14,560 bases of DNA from contig JAWLGJ010000058.1 in NCBI GenBank assembly GCA_041685145.1, positions 1-14,560 on the forward strand, written 5' to 3'. This document shows, one piece after another, positions 1-7,052 of this stretch. Both the position numbers and the translations under genes were made by a program. This DNA is from JAWLGJ01 sp041685145 (GTDB lineage Bacteria; Pseudomonadota; Alphaproteobacteria; Rhodospirillales; Magnetospirillaceae). Each line of letters begins with the position of its first letter. Position 1 is the first letter of the stretch. A model generated the notes under the pieces. That model had not been told where the DNA came from, made no database searches, and was given only the letters and a program-made list of their open reading frames with translations.

Positions 1-567
1 CGCGACGGGCTCCGGCGCCAGGACGCGGTGCCCCTGGGTCGCGTCGCCGGCGGCGACGCCGGCGTAGCTCACCGGCACCACCCGGCCGTCGAACAGGCAC
101 AGGATGCGGTGCAGCGGCCGCACCCAGCGTTCCGGCCGCGCGCCCCAGCGCATCGACTTCGGCCAGGGGAAGGCGGCGAGGGTGTCGGCGACGACCTCGG
201 CGACGACCTCGGCGGCGGGGCGGCCCTTGCGCTCGACGACGGCGAAATAGAACTCACCCTTGCCGGTGTCGCGGGTCTCGCACTGCTCCAGCGTCACGCC
301 GTTGGCGCGCAGGAAGCCGGCGATGGCCTGCTCGGGGGCGCCGACGCGGGGGCCGCGGCGCTCCTCGCGCAGATCGGGCTGGGCGGCGGGCAGGCCGTCG
401 ACCACCAACGCCAGGCGCCGTGGCGTCGCGAAGGCCTCGGCACGCTCGCCCGGCAGGCCGTTCCGCGCCAGCCCCTGGGCGACCAGCCGGTGCAGGTCTT
501 CGGCGGCGCGGGCCTGCATCCGGGCCGGAATCTCCTCGCAGAACAGTTCCAGCAGCAACTGCGGCAT
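1..567 (-). CDS. glyS: Glycyl-tRNA synthetase beta subunit, N-terminal part (cut by window edge)
   Basis: Partial gene: 189 codons are visible and the C-terminal part lies outside the window. It encodes the beta chain of the alpha2-beta2 bacterial glycyl-tRNA synthetase, which works with GlyQ in the cytoplasm to charge tRNA-Gly and contributes most of the tRNA recognition. The protein begins MPQLLLELFCEEIPARM, the characteristic GlyS N-terminus, and continues with ATPRRLALVVDGLP and RWGARPERWVRPLHRILCLF, both familiar from this family. The ATG at 567 lies 3 bp after the glyQ stop, so the two are co-transcribed and probably translationally coupled. A GGAGGG Shine-Dalgarno sequence lies inside the end of glyQ. 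Nothing is broken in the visible part. Confidence 0.96.
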   Translation of the reverse strand, partial: MPQLLLELFCEEIPARMQARAAEDLHRLVAQGLARNGLPGERAEAFATPRRLALVVDGLPAAQPDLREERRGPRVGAPEQAIAGFLRANGVTLEQCETRDTGKGEFYFAVVERKGRPAAEVVAEVVADTLAAFPWPKSMRWGARPERWVRPLHRILCLFDGRVVPVSYAGVAAGDATQGHRVLAPEPVA

Positions 568-570
568 GGC

Positions 571-1452
571 TCAGCCCTCCGCCGGCCGGCGCGAGGCCAG
601 CCAAGCCTCGCAGCACGCCTTCGCCAGCGCCCGCACCCGGCCGATATAGGCCTGGCGCTCGGTCACGCTGATCACCCCGCGCGCGTCGAGCAGGTTGAAG
701 CGGTGGCTGGCCTTGATGCACTGGTCATAGGCGGGCAGCGCCAGCCCGGCGTCGAGAAGCTGGCGGCACTCGGTCTCGGCGTCGGTGAAATGGCGCAGCA
801 GCATCTCGGTGTCGGCGTGTTCGAAATTGTGCGCGGAGTATTCCCGCTCCGCCTGCAGGAAGACGTCGCCGTAGGACACCCCGGCGCCGTTGAAGTCGAG
901 GTCGTAGACGTTCTCGACCCCCTGGATGTACATCGCCAGCCGTTCCAGGCCGTAGGTCAGCTCCACCGCCACCGGGTCGCATTCGATGCCGCCGACCTGC
1001 TGGAAATAGGTGAACTGGGTGACCTCCATGCCGTCGCACCACACCTCCCAGCCCAGGCCCCAGGCGCCCAGGGTGGGGCTTTCCCAGTCGTCCTCGACGA
1101 AGCGGATGTCGTGGCGCCCGGCGTCGATGCCCAGCCGCGCCAGGCTTTGCAGGTAAAGCTCCTGGGCGTTGGCCGGCGAGGGCTTGAGTAGCACCTGGAA
1201 CTGGTAATAGTGCTGCAGGCGGTTGGGATTCTCGCCATAGCGGCCGTCGGTGGGCCGGCGCGAGGGCTGCACATAGGCGCAGCGCCAGGGCTCGGGGCCC
1301 AGGGCGCGCAGCGTCGTGGCCGGGTGAAACGTGCCGGCGCCGACCTCCATGTCATAGGGCTGCAGCAGCACGCAGCCCTGTTCCGCCCAGAACTGCTGCA
1401 GACTCAGGATCAGAGACTGAAAGCTCGGGCGGTCCCGGCCGTTCTCCGGCAT
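571..1452 (-). CDS. glyQ: Glycyl-tRNA synthetase alpha subunit
   Basis: Encodes 293 aa, the usual length for GlyQ, the class II catalytic chain that activates glycine with ATP. The family signatures are complete: QGCVLLQPYDMEVGAGTFHP (about residues 25-44), the motif-2 region with QPSRRPTDGRYGENPNRLQ (62-80), DWESPTLGAWGLGWEVW and GLERLAMYIQGVENVYDL. The ATG at 1452 is the only possible start nearby, because an in-frame TGA lies at 1464-1462. The Shine-Dalgarno is weak (GAG close to the ATG). glyS follows after 3 bp, giving the standard glyQ-glyS operon. A promoter candidate of its own lies at 1490-1518, so it need not depend on the upstream zinc-ribbon gene. Confidence 0.98.
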   Translation of the reverse strand: MPENGRDRPSFQSLILSLQQFWAEQGCVLLQPYDMEVGAGTFHPATTLRALGPEPWRCAYVQPSRRPTDGRYGENPNRLQHYYQFQVLLKPSPANAQELYLQSLARLGIDAGRHDIRFVEDDWESPTLGAWGLGWEVWCDGMEVTQFTYFQQVGGIECDPVAVELTYGLERLAMYIQGVENVYDLDFNGAGVSYGDVFLQAEREYSAHNFEHADTEMLLRHFTDAETECRQLLDAGLALPAYDQCIKASHRFNLLDARGVISVTERQAYIGRVRALAKACCEAWLASRRPAEG

Positions 1453-1489
1453 CCTCGGTGCTCATTACGGTTGCGAGAAGCGTTGGGGC

Positions 1490-1518
1490 AACCTAGCCGC
1501 GCCCCCGGTTGTGGTCAA
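1490..1518 (-). promoter_or_regulatory. Candidate sigma-70 promoter of glyQS
   Basis: On the minus strand TTGACC (1518-1513) and TAGGTT (1495-1490) are separated by exactly 17 bp. The -35 matches the consensus at five of six bases and the -10 at three of six. Transcription would begin near 1483, about 30 nt before the glyQ ATG. Seen in sequence only. Confidence 0.45.
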
Positions 1519-1536
1519 GCTGCCCCGCCGCCGCCC

Positions 1537-1791
1537 TCAGCCGCCGTAGGGGCAATCGGGCCGCCCGCAATGCGCCGCCCCCGACGCCGCCACATAGCTG
1601 CCGCACACCGGGCATTGCTCGGTCTCGAAGACGGCGCCCTCGCGCGGCGCCGGTCGGCGCCGCCGCGCCGCCGCCGACCGGCGCGGCAGCGGCCGGTCGC
1701 CCGGGCGCTGGCGGAGCATCCGGTCCCAATACTTGAAGGCGACCCACACCACCACGACCGCCAGCAGGGTGAACACGAGCTTTTGGAGCAT
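1537..1791 (-). CDS. Small membrane-anchored zinc-ribbon protein, function unknown
   Basis: Encodes 84 aa starting MLQKLVFTLLAVVVVWVAF. Residues about 4-20 form one hydrophobic membrane helix. A basic, arginine- and proline-rich linker follows, and the C-terminus carries a compact four-cysteine knuckle: CPVCG, then CGRPDCPYGG, a likely zinc ribbon. The layout (short TM anchor plus C-terminal CxxC pairs) resembles small uncharacterised proteobacterial proteins of the PP0621 type, but this is a resemblance by eye. A longer reading frame extends upstream, but its extra 53 residues look non-coding, and the chosen ATG begins exactly at the helix. The Shine-Dalgarno is weak. It lies 84 bp upstream of glyQ on the same strand and diverges from coxB. 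The zinc site and orientation are inferred. Confidence 0.7.
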   Translation of the reverse strand: MLQKLVFTLLAVVVVWVAFKYWDRMLRQRPGDRPLPRRSAAARRRRPAPREGAVFETEQCPVCGSYVAASGAAHCGRPDCPYGG

Positions 1792-2054
1792 TCCGCGGTT
1801 ATGGCGCCTTGCGCCGGGGGGGTCAACGCCAACCTGGACGTTCGGCAGCGGGGGATTGGCCTTTGGTTCGATGGTGCGGGCGGCGCGGCGGCGCCACGTT
1901 TCGGGCAGAAAGCGGCGGCGGACCGTTGCAAGCCCCGAAAGCGCCCCCATCTAACATGCAAATGGGAAGCGGTCTAACCCAGAGGGGCTAGCGTTCTTCC
2001 CCCATTGGGGAAGGCGCGCGAAAGCCCGAACGAGCGGCAGGGAAGTCAGGGACG
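1792..2054. promoter_or_regulatory. Divergent control region between the zinc-ribbon gene and coxB
   Basis: This non-coding stretch should hold the promoters for both directions. TCTAAC occurs twice (1950-1955 and 1973-1978), the first preceded by TTGCAA (1926-1931), giving a poor promoter candidate for coxB. A perfect 7-bp stem, CTTCCCC (1996-2002) and GGGGAAG (2007-2013) with a CATT loop, sits about 40 nt upstream of the coxB ATG. It lacks a T-tract, so it looks more like a leader element or protein site than a terminator. Confidence 0.4.
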
Positions 2055-2870
2055 ATGAACGAGCAGCGGAGCATCCTTTCCGGCGCCGCGGCGTTTGCCG
2101 CGGCGGTGCTGGCGCCGTGGACGGCGTGGGCGCGCGAGGCCTCGGACTGGCAGATGCTGTGGCCGCCGGCGGCCTCGCCGACGGCGGCGCGGATCAACGA
2201 GCTGAACGTCCTGCTCAACTCGGTGATTCTGGGCATCGTGGTTCTGGTCACCGGGCTGGTGGCCTACATCGCCTGGCGCTTCCGGGCCAGCCGCAACCCC
2301 GAGCCCGCCCGCTGGTCCCACAACACCAAGCTGGAACTGGCCTGGACCTTGATTCCGGCCCTCATCCTGGTGGTCATCGCCTTCCCGTCCTTCCGGCTGC
2401 TCTATTTCATGGACCGGGTGGAGGAGGCCGACCTGACCCTCAAGGTCACCGGGCGGCAGTGGTACTGGAACTACGAGTACCCCGAGCACGGCATCACCTT
2501 CGACGCCAACATGATCTGGGACGAGGAGGCCCTGGAGGGCCGCCCGCGCCTGCTGGCCACCGACAACCCCGTGGTGCTGCCGGCGGGGGTGCCGATCCGC
2601 ATTCAGCTTACCGCCGACGACGTCATCCACTCCTGGGCGCTGCCGGGGCTAGGCATCAAGACCGACACCGTGCCCGGGCGCCTGAACGAGACCTGGGTGC
2701 AGATCGACGAGCCCGGCATCTATTACGGGCAGTGCTCGGAACTGTGCGGCATCAATCACGCCTACATGCCCATCGAGGTGCACGCGGTGCCGCCGGCCGA
2801 GTTCGAGGATTGGCTGGGCCAGGCGCGCCAGCAGTTCGCCGCCGACGCGCCGCGGCTGGCGGCCCGGTAG
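2055..2870 (+). CDS. coxB: Cytochrome c oxidase subunit II
   Basis: Encodes 271 aa. Subunit II of the aa3-type oxidase carries the dinuclear CuA centre that takes electrons from cytochrome c on the periplasmic face. Residues 1-27 look like a signal peptide (AWARE near the cleavage region). Two membrane helices follow at about 46-75 and 93-117, then the cupredoxin domain. The aromatic patch WYWNYEY is at 136-142. All CuA ligands are present: H182, C217, E219, C221, H225 and M228 (within GQCSELCGINHAYM). There is no C-terminal cytochrome c domain, so this is aa3, not caa3. The ATG follows an AGGGA sequence. It is the first gene of the cox cluster, with ctaD starting 31 bp after its stop. Confidence 0.97.
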   Translation: MNEQRSILSGAAAFAAAVLAPWTAWAREASDWQMLWPPAASPTAARINELNVLLNSVILGIVVLVTGLVAYIAWRFRASRNPEPARWSHNTKLELAWTLIPALILVVIAFPSFRLLYFMDRVEEADLTLKVTGRQWYWNYEYPEHGITFDANMIWDEEALEGRPRLLATDNPVVLPAGVPIRIQLTADDVIHSWALPGLGIKTDTVPGRLNETWVQIDEPGIYYGQCSELCGINHAYMPIEVHAVPPAEFEDWLGQARQQFAADAPRLAAR

Positions 2871-2901
2871 GTTGCCCGGCAGGTTCGAGGAGACAGCGAC
2901 G

Positions 2902-4524
2902 ATGACCGTCCAGACGCAACCCGCCCCCGCCCACCACCACGAGGCCCCCACCGGCTGGCGGCGGTGGTTGTTCTCGACCAACCACAAGGACATCGGCACC
3001 ATGTATCTGGTGTTCTCGGTGATCACCGGGATCATCGGCGGCGCCATGTCGGTCTATCTGCGCGCCGAGCTGGCGGCGCCGGGGCTGCAGCTTTCCGACG
3101 ACACCCAGTTCTACAACGTCATGCTGACGGCCCACGGCGTCATCATGGTGTTCTTCGTGGTGATGCCGGCGCTGATCGGCGGCTTCGGCAACTGGTTCGT
3201 GCCGCTGATGATCGGCGCGCCGGACATGGCCTTTCCGCGCATGAACAACATCAGCTTCTGGCTGCTGCCGCCGGCCTTCCTGCTGCTGGTGCTGGCGGCG
3301 CTGAGCGGCATGGGGGTCGGCACCGGCTGGACGCTCTACCCGCCGCTGTCGACCAGCGGCCATCCCGGCGCCGCCGTCGATTACGCCATCCTCAGCCTGC
3401 ACATCGCCGGCATCTCGTCGATCCTGGGGGCGATCAACTTCATCACCACCATTCTGAACATGCGCGCGCCGGGCATGACGCTGCACCGGATGCCGCTGTT
3501 CGCGTGGTCGATGCTGGTCACCGCCGTCATGCTGCTGCTGGCGGTGCCGGTGCTGGCCGGCGCCCTGACCATGCTGCTCACCGACCGCAATTTCGGCACC
3601 GCCTTCTTCGCGCCCGGCCTGGGCGGCGACCCGGTGCTGTACCAGCATCTGTTCTGGTTCTTCGGGCACCCCGAGGTCTACATCATGATCCTGCCCGCCT
3701 TCGGGATCATCAGCCACATCGTCGCCACCTTCTCCAAGAAGCCGATCTTCGGCTATCTGGGCATGGCCTATGCGATGGTGGCGATCGGGGCCATCGGCTT
3801 CGTGGTGTGGGCGCATCACATGTTCACCGCCGGGCTGGACGTGGACACGCGGGCCTATTTCACCGCCGCGACGATGATCATCGCCGTGCCCACCGGCATC
3901 AAGGTCTTCAGCTGGCTGGCGACGATGTGGGGCGGCTCGATCGAGTTCAAGACGCCGATGCTGTGGGCCACCGGCTTCATCTTCCTGTTCGTCATCGGCG
4001 GCGTGACGGGGGTGGTGCTGGCCAACGCCGGCGTCGACATCACCCTGCACGACACCTATTACGTCGTGGCGCATTTCCACTATGTGCTCAGCCTGGGCGC
4101 CGTCTTCGCGATGTTCGCCGGTTTCTACTACTGGATCGGCAAGATGAGCGGCCGGCAGTACCCCGAGGGCCTGGCCAAGATCCAGTTCTGGCTGATGTTC
4201 GTGGGCGCCAACCTGACCTTCTTCCCGCAGCATTTCCTGGGCCTCGCGGGGATGCCGCGGCGCATTCCCGACTACCCGGACGCCTATGCGGGCTGGAACA
4301 TGGTCAGCAGCGTCGGGGCCTATCTGGGGTTCGCCGGGGCGCTGTTCTTCGTCTATGTCGTCTGGCGCACCTTCGCCTCCGGCGAGCGGGCGCCGGACAA
4401 CCCCTGGGGGCGCGGGGCCACCACCCTGGAATGGACGGTGAGTTCGCCGCCGCCCTTGCACAGCTTCGAGGAACTGCCGCGCTTCGGCCCGGCCGCGCGC
4501 CCGGCCGAGGGCCCGGCGGAGTAG
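2902..4524 (+). CDS. ctaD: Cytochrome c oxidase subunit I
   Basis: Encodes 540 aa, the catalytic subunit that reduces O2 and pumps protons. Every key residue of a type A1 heme-copper oxidase is visible: heme a ligands H78 and H393, heme a3 ligand H391 (in HFHYVLSLG), CuB ligands H256, H305 and H306, and the cross-linked tyrosine Y260 in FGHPEVY. D-channel residues D108 (APDMAFPRMNN) and E258 and K-channel K334 (TGIKVFSW) are also present. About twelve membrane helices fill the protein. The ATG at 2902 was chosen over an in-frame TTG at 2872 because GAGGAG lies 9 nt before it and the N-terminus then matches family length. ctaG follows after 13 bp, where many alphaproteobacteria have ctaB. Confidence 0.98.
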   Translation: MTVQTQPAPAHHHEAPTGWRRWLFSTNHKDIGTMYLVFSVITGIIGGAMSVYLRAELAAPGLQLSDDTQFYNVMLTAHGVIMVFFVVMPALIGGFGNWFVPLMIGAPDMAFPRMNNISFWLLPPAFLLLVLAALSGMGVGTGWTLYPPLSTSGHPGAAVDYAILSLHIAGISSILGAINFITTILNMRAPGMTLHRMPLFAWSMLVTAVMLLLAVPVLAGALTMLLTDRNFGTAFFAPGLGGDPVLYQHLFWFFGHPEVYIMILPAFGIISHIVATFSKKPIFGYLGMAYAMVAIGAIGFVVWAHHMFTAGLDVDTRAYFTAATMIIAVPTGIKVFSWLATMWGGSIEFKTPMLWATGFIFLFVIGGVTGVVLANAGVDITLHDTYYVVAHFHYVLSLGAVFAMFAGFYYWIGKMSGRQYPEGLAKIQFWLMFVGANLTFFPQHFLGLAGMPRRIPDYPDAYAGWNMVSSVGAYLGFAGALFFVYVVWRTFASGERAPDNPWGRGATTLEWTVSSPPPLHSFEELPRFGPAARPAEGPAE

Positions 4525-4537
4525 GGGAGGCGCGGCG

Positions 4538-5098
4538 ATGGCCTGGCCAAGCGGCAAGGCGGCGACGGTGGCGGTCCTGCTGGTGGTGGTCGCCGGCATG
4601 GGCGGGCTGGTGGCGGCGGCGGTGCCGCTCTACGACCTGTTCTGCCGCGTCACCGGCTATGGCGGCACCACCACCACCGCCGAGGCCGTGCCCGGAACCG
4701 CCGGCGAGCGGGCGGTGACGGTGCGCTTCGACACCACCGTCAACAGCGCCCTGCCCTGGCGCTTCCGGCCGCCGGAGGCGCCGGTGCATCTGCGCCTGGG
4801 CGAAAGCGGCCTGGTGCATTTCACCGCCGAGAACACCTCGGACCGCCCCGTCACCGGCCGGGCCACCTTCAACGTCACGCCGGCGAAGGTGGCGCGCTAT
4901 TTCGCCAAGATCGACTGCTTCTGCTTCACCGAGCAAACCCTGCAGCCGGGCGAGCGCGTCGACATGCCGGTGACCTTCTTCGTCGATCCGGCGCTGGCCG
5001 GCGACCGCAACGCCCAAGAGGTCGAAACCATCACCTTGGCCTACACCTTCTTCAAGGCCGAGGCACCGGAAGCCGCCGGGGAGGACAGTCCGTCATGA
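4538..5098 (+). CDS. ctaG: Cytochrome c oxidase assembly protein CtaG (Cox11 family)
   Basis: Encodes 186 aa. CtaG/Cox11 is a membrane-anchored periplasmic copper chaperone needed to build the CuB site of subunit I. One N-terminal membrane helix (about 8-29) is followed by VPLYDLFCRVTGYGGTT, the standard juxtamembrane signature with the conserved C36, and a beta-rich domain. The copper-binding CFCF motif (C127 and C129, in AKIDCFCFTEQ) is intact, as is the VDMPVTFFVDP region. GGGAGG precedes the ATG. The stop overlaps the start of coxC (ATGA), indicating coupled translation. The context, between subunits I and III, agrees with its role. Confidence 0.97.
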   Translation: MAWPSGKAATVAVLLVVVAGMGGLVAAAVPLYDLFCRVTGYGGTTTTAEAVPGTAGERAVTVRFDTTVNSALPWRFRPPEAPVHLRLGESGLVHFTAENTSDRPVTGRATFNVTPAKVARYFAKIDCFCFTEQTLQPGERVDMPVTFFVDPALAGDRNAQEVETITLAYTFFKAEAPEAAGEDSPS

Positions 5099-5892
5099 CC
5101 GAGGCCAAACACGCCGAACACGCGGCCCACCCCTATCACCTGGTCAACCCCAGCCCGTGGCCGGCAATCGGCTCCGGCGCCGCCTTCCTGACCGCCTATG
5201 GCGCCGTGCGCTATTTCCACGGCGAAGGCTACTGGGTGCTGGCGCTGGGCATCGCCCTGGTGCTGTTCACGATGGCGATGTGGTGGCGCGACGTCATCCG
5301 CGAGTCCTTCCACGACTACACCGACGTCGTCCGCCACGGGCTGCGCGTGGGCATGGGGCTGTTCATCGCCTCGGAGGTGATGTTCTTCGTCGCCTTCTTC
5401 TGGGCCTTCTTCAACGCCGGCCTGGGGGTGAATCCCTCCATCGACACCTGGCCGCCGGCGGGCATCGAGCCGCTGGAAACCTGGGATCTGCCCTTCCTGA
5501 ACACGCTGATCCTGCTGTCCTCGGGGTTGACCCTGAACTGGGCCCACCACGCCCTGCGCGCCGGCAATCGGCCGGACGTGCTCAAGGGCCTGTCGTTGAC
5601 GGTGCTACTGGGGGCGGTGTTCCTGACCCTGCAGATGGTCGAATACGGCCACGCCACCTTCGGCTTCGCCGACGGCGTCTATCCCAGCGTCTTCTACATG
5701 GCCACCGGCTTCCACGGCTTCCACGTCTTCGTCGGCGTGGTCTTCCTGGCCGTGAATCTGGGCCGCGTCGCGGCGGGCCAGTTCAGCCCCAAGCACCATG
5801 TCGGCTTCGAGGCGGCCGCCTGGTACTGGCACTTCGTCGACGTGGTGTGGATCTTTCTGTTCGTCTGGGTCTACTGGTGGGGCGGCGGCTGA
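5095..5892 (+). CDS. coxC: Cytochrome c oxidase subunit III
   Basis: Encodes 265 aa, the usual length. Subunit III has no redox centre; it stabilises the oxidase and supports proton uptake by the D-channel. Seven membrane helices can be traced. Signatures include MWWRDVIRE, FIASEVMFFVAFFWAFF, EYGHATFGFADGVYPS, FYMATGFHGFHVF and the C-terminal WYWHFVDVVWIFLFVWVYWW. The N-terminus HPYHLVNPSPWP is typical. The start overlaps the ctaG stop by 4 bp. No DUF983, surf1 or ctaB gene follows; the next gene is an unrelated dehydrogenase 67 bp downstream, and no convincing terminator separates them. Confidence 0.97.
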   Translation: MTEAKHAEHAAHPYHLVNPSPWPAIGSGAAFLTAYGAVRYFHGEGYWVLALGIALVLFTMAMWWRDVIRESFHDYTDVVRHGLRVGMGLFIASEVMFFVAFFWAFFNAGLGVNPSIDTWPPAGIEPLETWDLPFLNTLILLSSGLTLNWAHHALRAGNRPDVLKGLSLTVLLGAVFLTLQMVEYGHATFGFADGVYPSVFYMATGFHGFHVFVGVVFLAVNLGRVAAGQFSPKHHVGFEAAAWYWHFVDVVWIFLFVWVYWWGGG

Positions 5893-5959
5893 GGCAAGGA
5901 ACCCGGCCCCCGGCGCGGCTGTTGTCCGAAGGACGGCGGCATGAGCGGGAGGGCTTGGC

Positions 5960-6739
5960 ATGGGCGAGCGGCTCAAGGGCAGGACGGCCATCATCACCGG
6001 CTCGGACTCCGGCATCGGCCGGGCGATGGCGGAGGAATTCGCCAAGGAAGGCGCCGACGTCTGCGTCACCTATTACCGCGACCGCGACGGCGCCGAGGAG
6101 ACGCGGCGGCTGGTGGCGGCGCAGGGGCGGCGGGCGCATGTGGTGCAGGTCGACCAGCGGGAACCGGCGCAGGTGGCGCGTGCCTTCGAGGAGGCCGAGC
6201 GGGCGCTGGGGCCGGTGTTCGTGCTGGTCAACAACGCCGGCATCGATTCCTCCGGCGTCCAGGTCGCCGACATGGAGGACGCCGCCTGGGACCGCGAGAT
6301 CCGCACCAATCTCTATGGCCCGTTCTATTTCTGCCGCGCCTTCATCCGCGCCCGGCGCGCCCGCGGCGGCGGCGGGCGGATCATCAACGTCACCTCGGTC
6401 CACGAGGAGATCCCGCGCATCGGCTCGGCGGGCTACGACGCCTCCAAGGGAGGCTTGCGCAACCTGACCTTCACGCTGTGCCTGGAGCTGGCGCCGGACC
6501 GCATCAACGTCAACAACATCGCGCCGGGCATGGTGCTGACGCCGATGAACCAGGCGGCGATGGACGACCGCGCGGTCTATGAGAAGCAGGTCGCCAACAT
6601 CCCCTGGAAACGCGCCGGCGAACCGTGGGAGGTGGCGCGGCTTGGGGTCTATCTCGCCTCCGACGACGCCGACTACGTCACCGGCCAGAGCTTCGTCATC
6701 GACGGCGGCCTGATGAAGGCGGTGGGGCAGGGGGCGTAG
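5960..6739 (+). CDS. SDR-family NAD(P)-dependent oxidoreductase, glucose 1-dehydrogenase-like
   Basis: Encodes 259 aa, typical of classical short-chain dehydrogenases. The Rossmann cofactor motif TGSDSGIG is at 13-20, NNAG at 91-94, and the catalytic set is S146, Y159 and K163 (YDASK). The stretch PGMVLTPMN and the C-terminal IPWKRAGEP and GQSFVIDGG resemble glucose 1-dehydrogenases of the Bacillus type, but substrate cannot be read from sequence in this family, so glucose is only a guess. GGGAGGG precedes the ATG. It lies 67 bp after coxC on the same strand and may be read through from it. Its last 44 bp overlap the convergent lipoprotein gene. A GC-rich inverted repeat (6739-6746 and 6758-6765, no T-tract) lies at its end. 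Confidence 0.9.
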   Translation: MGERLKGRTAIITGSDSGIGRAMAEEFAKEGADVCVTYYRDRDGAEETRRLVAAQGRRAHVVQVDQREPAQVARAFEEAERALGPVFVLVNNAGIDSSGVQVADMEDAAWDREIRTNLYGPFYFCRAFIRARRARGGGGRIINVTSVHEEIPRIGSAGYDASKGGLRNLTFTLCLELAPDRINVNNIAPGMVLTPMNQAAMDDRAVYEKQVANIPWKRAGEPWEVARLGVYLASDDADYVTGQSFVIDGGLMKAVGQGA

Positions 6740-6989
6740 GCGGCGGCGCTTCGGCCTCCGCCGCCGGATAGGGTTCGGAAACCACCGGCGGATAGGGGCC
6801 GGGCTCGTATTGGCCGATCAGGCGCTCGCGGTCGCGGGCGAGGGGCTGAGGGTAGCACACCGGGTCGGCGAGGCTGCGGTAGCACCAGATGGGCGGCGGC
6901 GCGGCGATGTCCGTCGCCGGGGCCGCACAGGCCCCCAGCAGCACGCACACCACCAAGCCGTACAGCGGGCGCCGGGACATGCAACGCAT
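6696..6989 (-). CDS. Small secreted lipoprotein, function unknown
   Basis: Encodes 97 aa. The N-terminus has a basic start, a hydrophobic core and a lipobox LGAC (18-21), so it should be exported and lipidated at C21. The mature part contains WCYRSLADPVCYPQP, a two-cysteine motif I associate with a small alphaproteobacterial lipoprotein family, then an acidic, proline-rich low-complexity tail. Two starts are possible, 6989 and 6980; the first has a G-rich sequence upstream and is preferred. The 3' end overlaps the convergent SDR gene by 44 bp. It lies downstream of acuI on the same strand, separated by a strong hairpin at 7011-7036. The role is unknown. Confidence 0.7.
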   Translation of the reverse strand: MRCMSRRPLYGLVVCVLLGACAAPATDIAAPPPIWCYRSLADPVCYPQPLARDRERLIGQYEPGPYPPVVSEPYPAAEAEAPPPTPPAPPPSSGRRR

Positions 6990-7010
6990 GTGGCGCCGCC
7001 CCCCGGCGGC

Positions 7011-7036
7011 GCAAGCCGGCCGTGCGGCCGGCTTGC
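7011..7036 (-). terminator. Strong hairpin after acuI, probable terminator
   Basis: GCAAGCCGGCCG (7011-7022) and CGGCCGGCTTGC (7025-7036) form a perfect 12-bp inverted repeat around TG. It lies 17 bp beyond the acuI stop and before the lipoprotein gene. There is no clear T-tract on the minus strand, so termination is inferred from stem strength and position. Confidence 0.55.
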
Positions 7037-7052
7037 GAAAGGCGGGCGGGGA

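Noticed and set aside
28..1191. Plus-strand open frame (387 aa) across glyS and glyQ
   Set aside because: Both synthetase subunits are clear on the minus strand; the frame crosses two genes and has no recognisable sequence.
2752..4599. Long minus-strand open frame (615 aa) opposite ctaD
   Set aside because: It is antisense to a perfectly conserved oxidase subunit, and its composition is the His/Arg/Gln-rich type produced by reading high-GC genes backwards.
6739..6765. GC-rich inverted repeat as a terminator of the SDR gene
   Set aside because: It has no T-tract and lies inside the lipoprotein coding sequence, where proline/alanine codons easily create such repeats.
7011..7036. Perfect inverted repeat considered as a mobile element end
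   Set aside because: It is a single short hairpin just after a stop codon with no matching partner, so a terminator explains it better.
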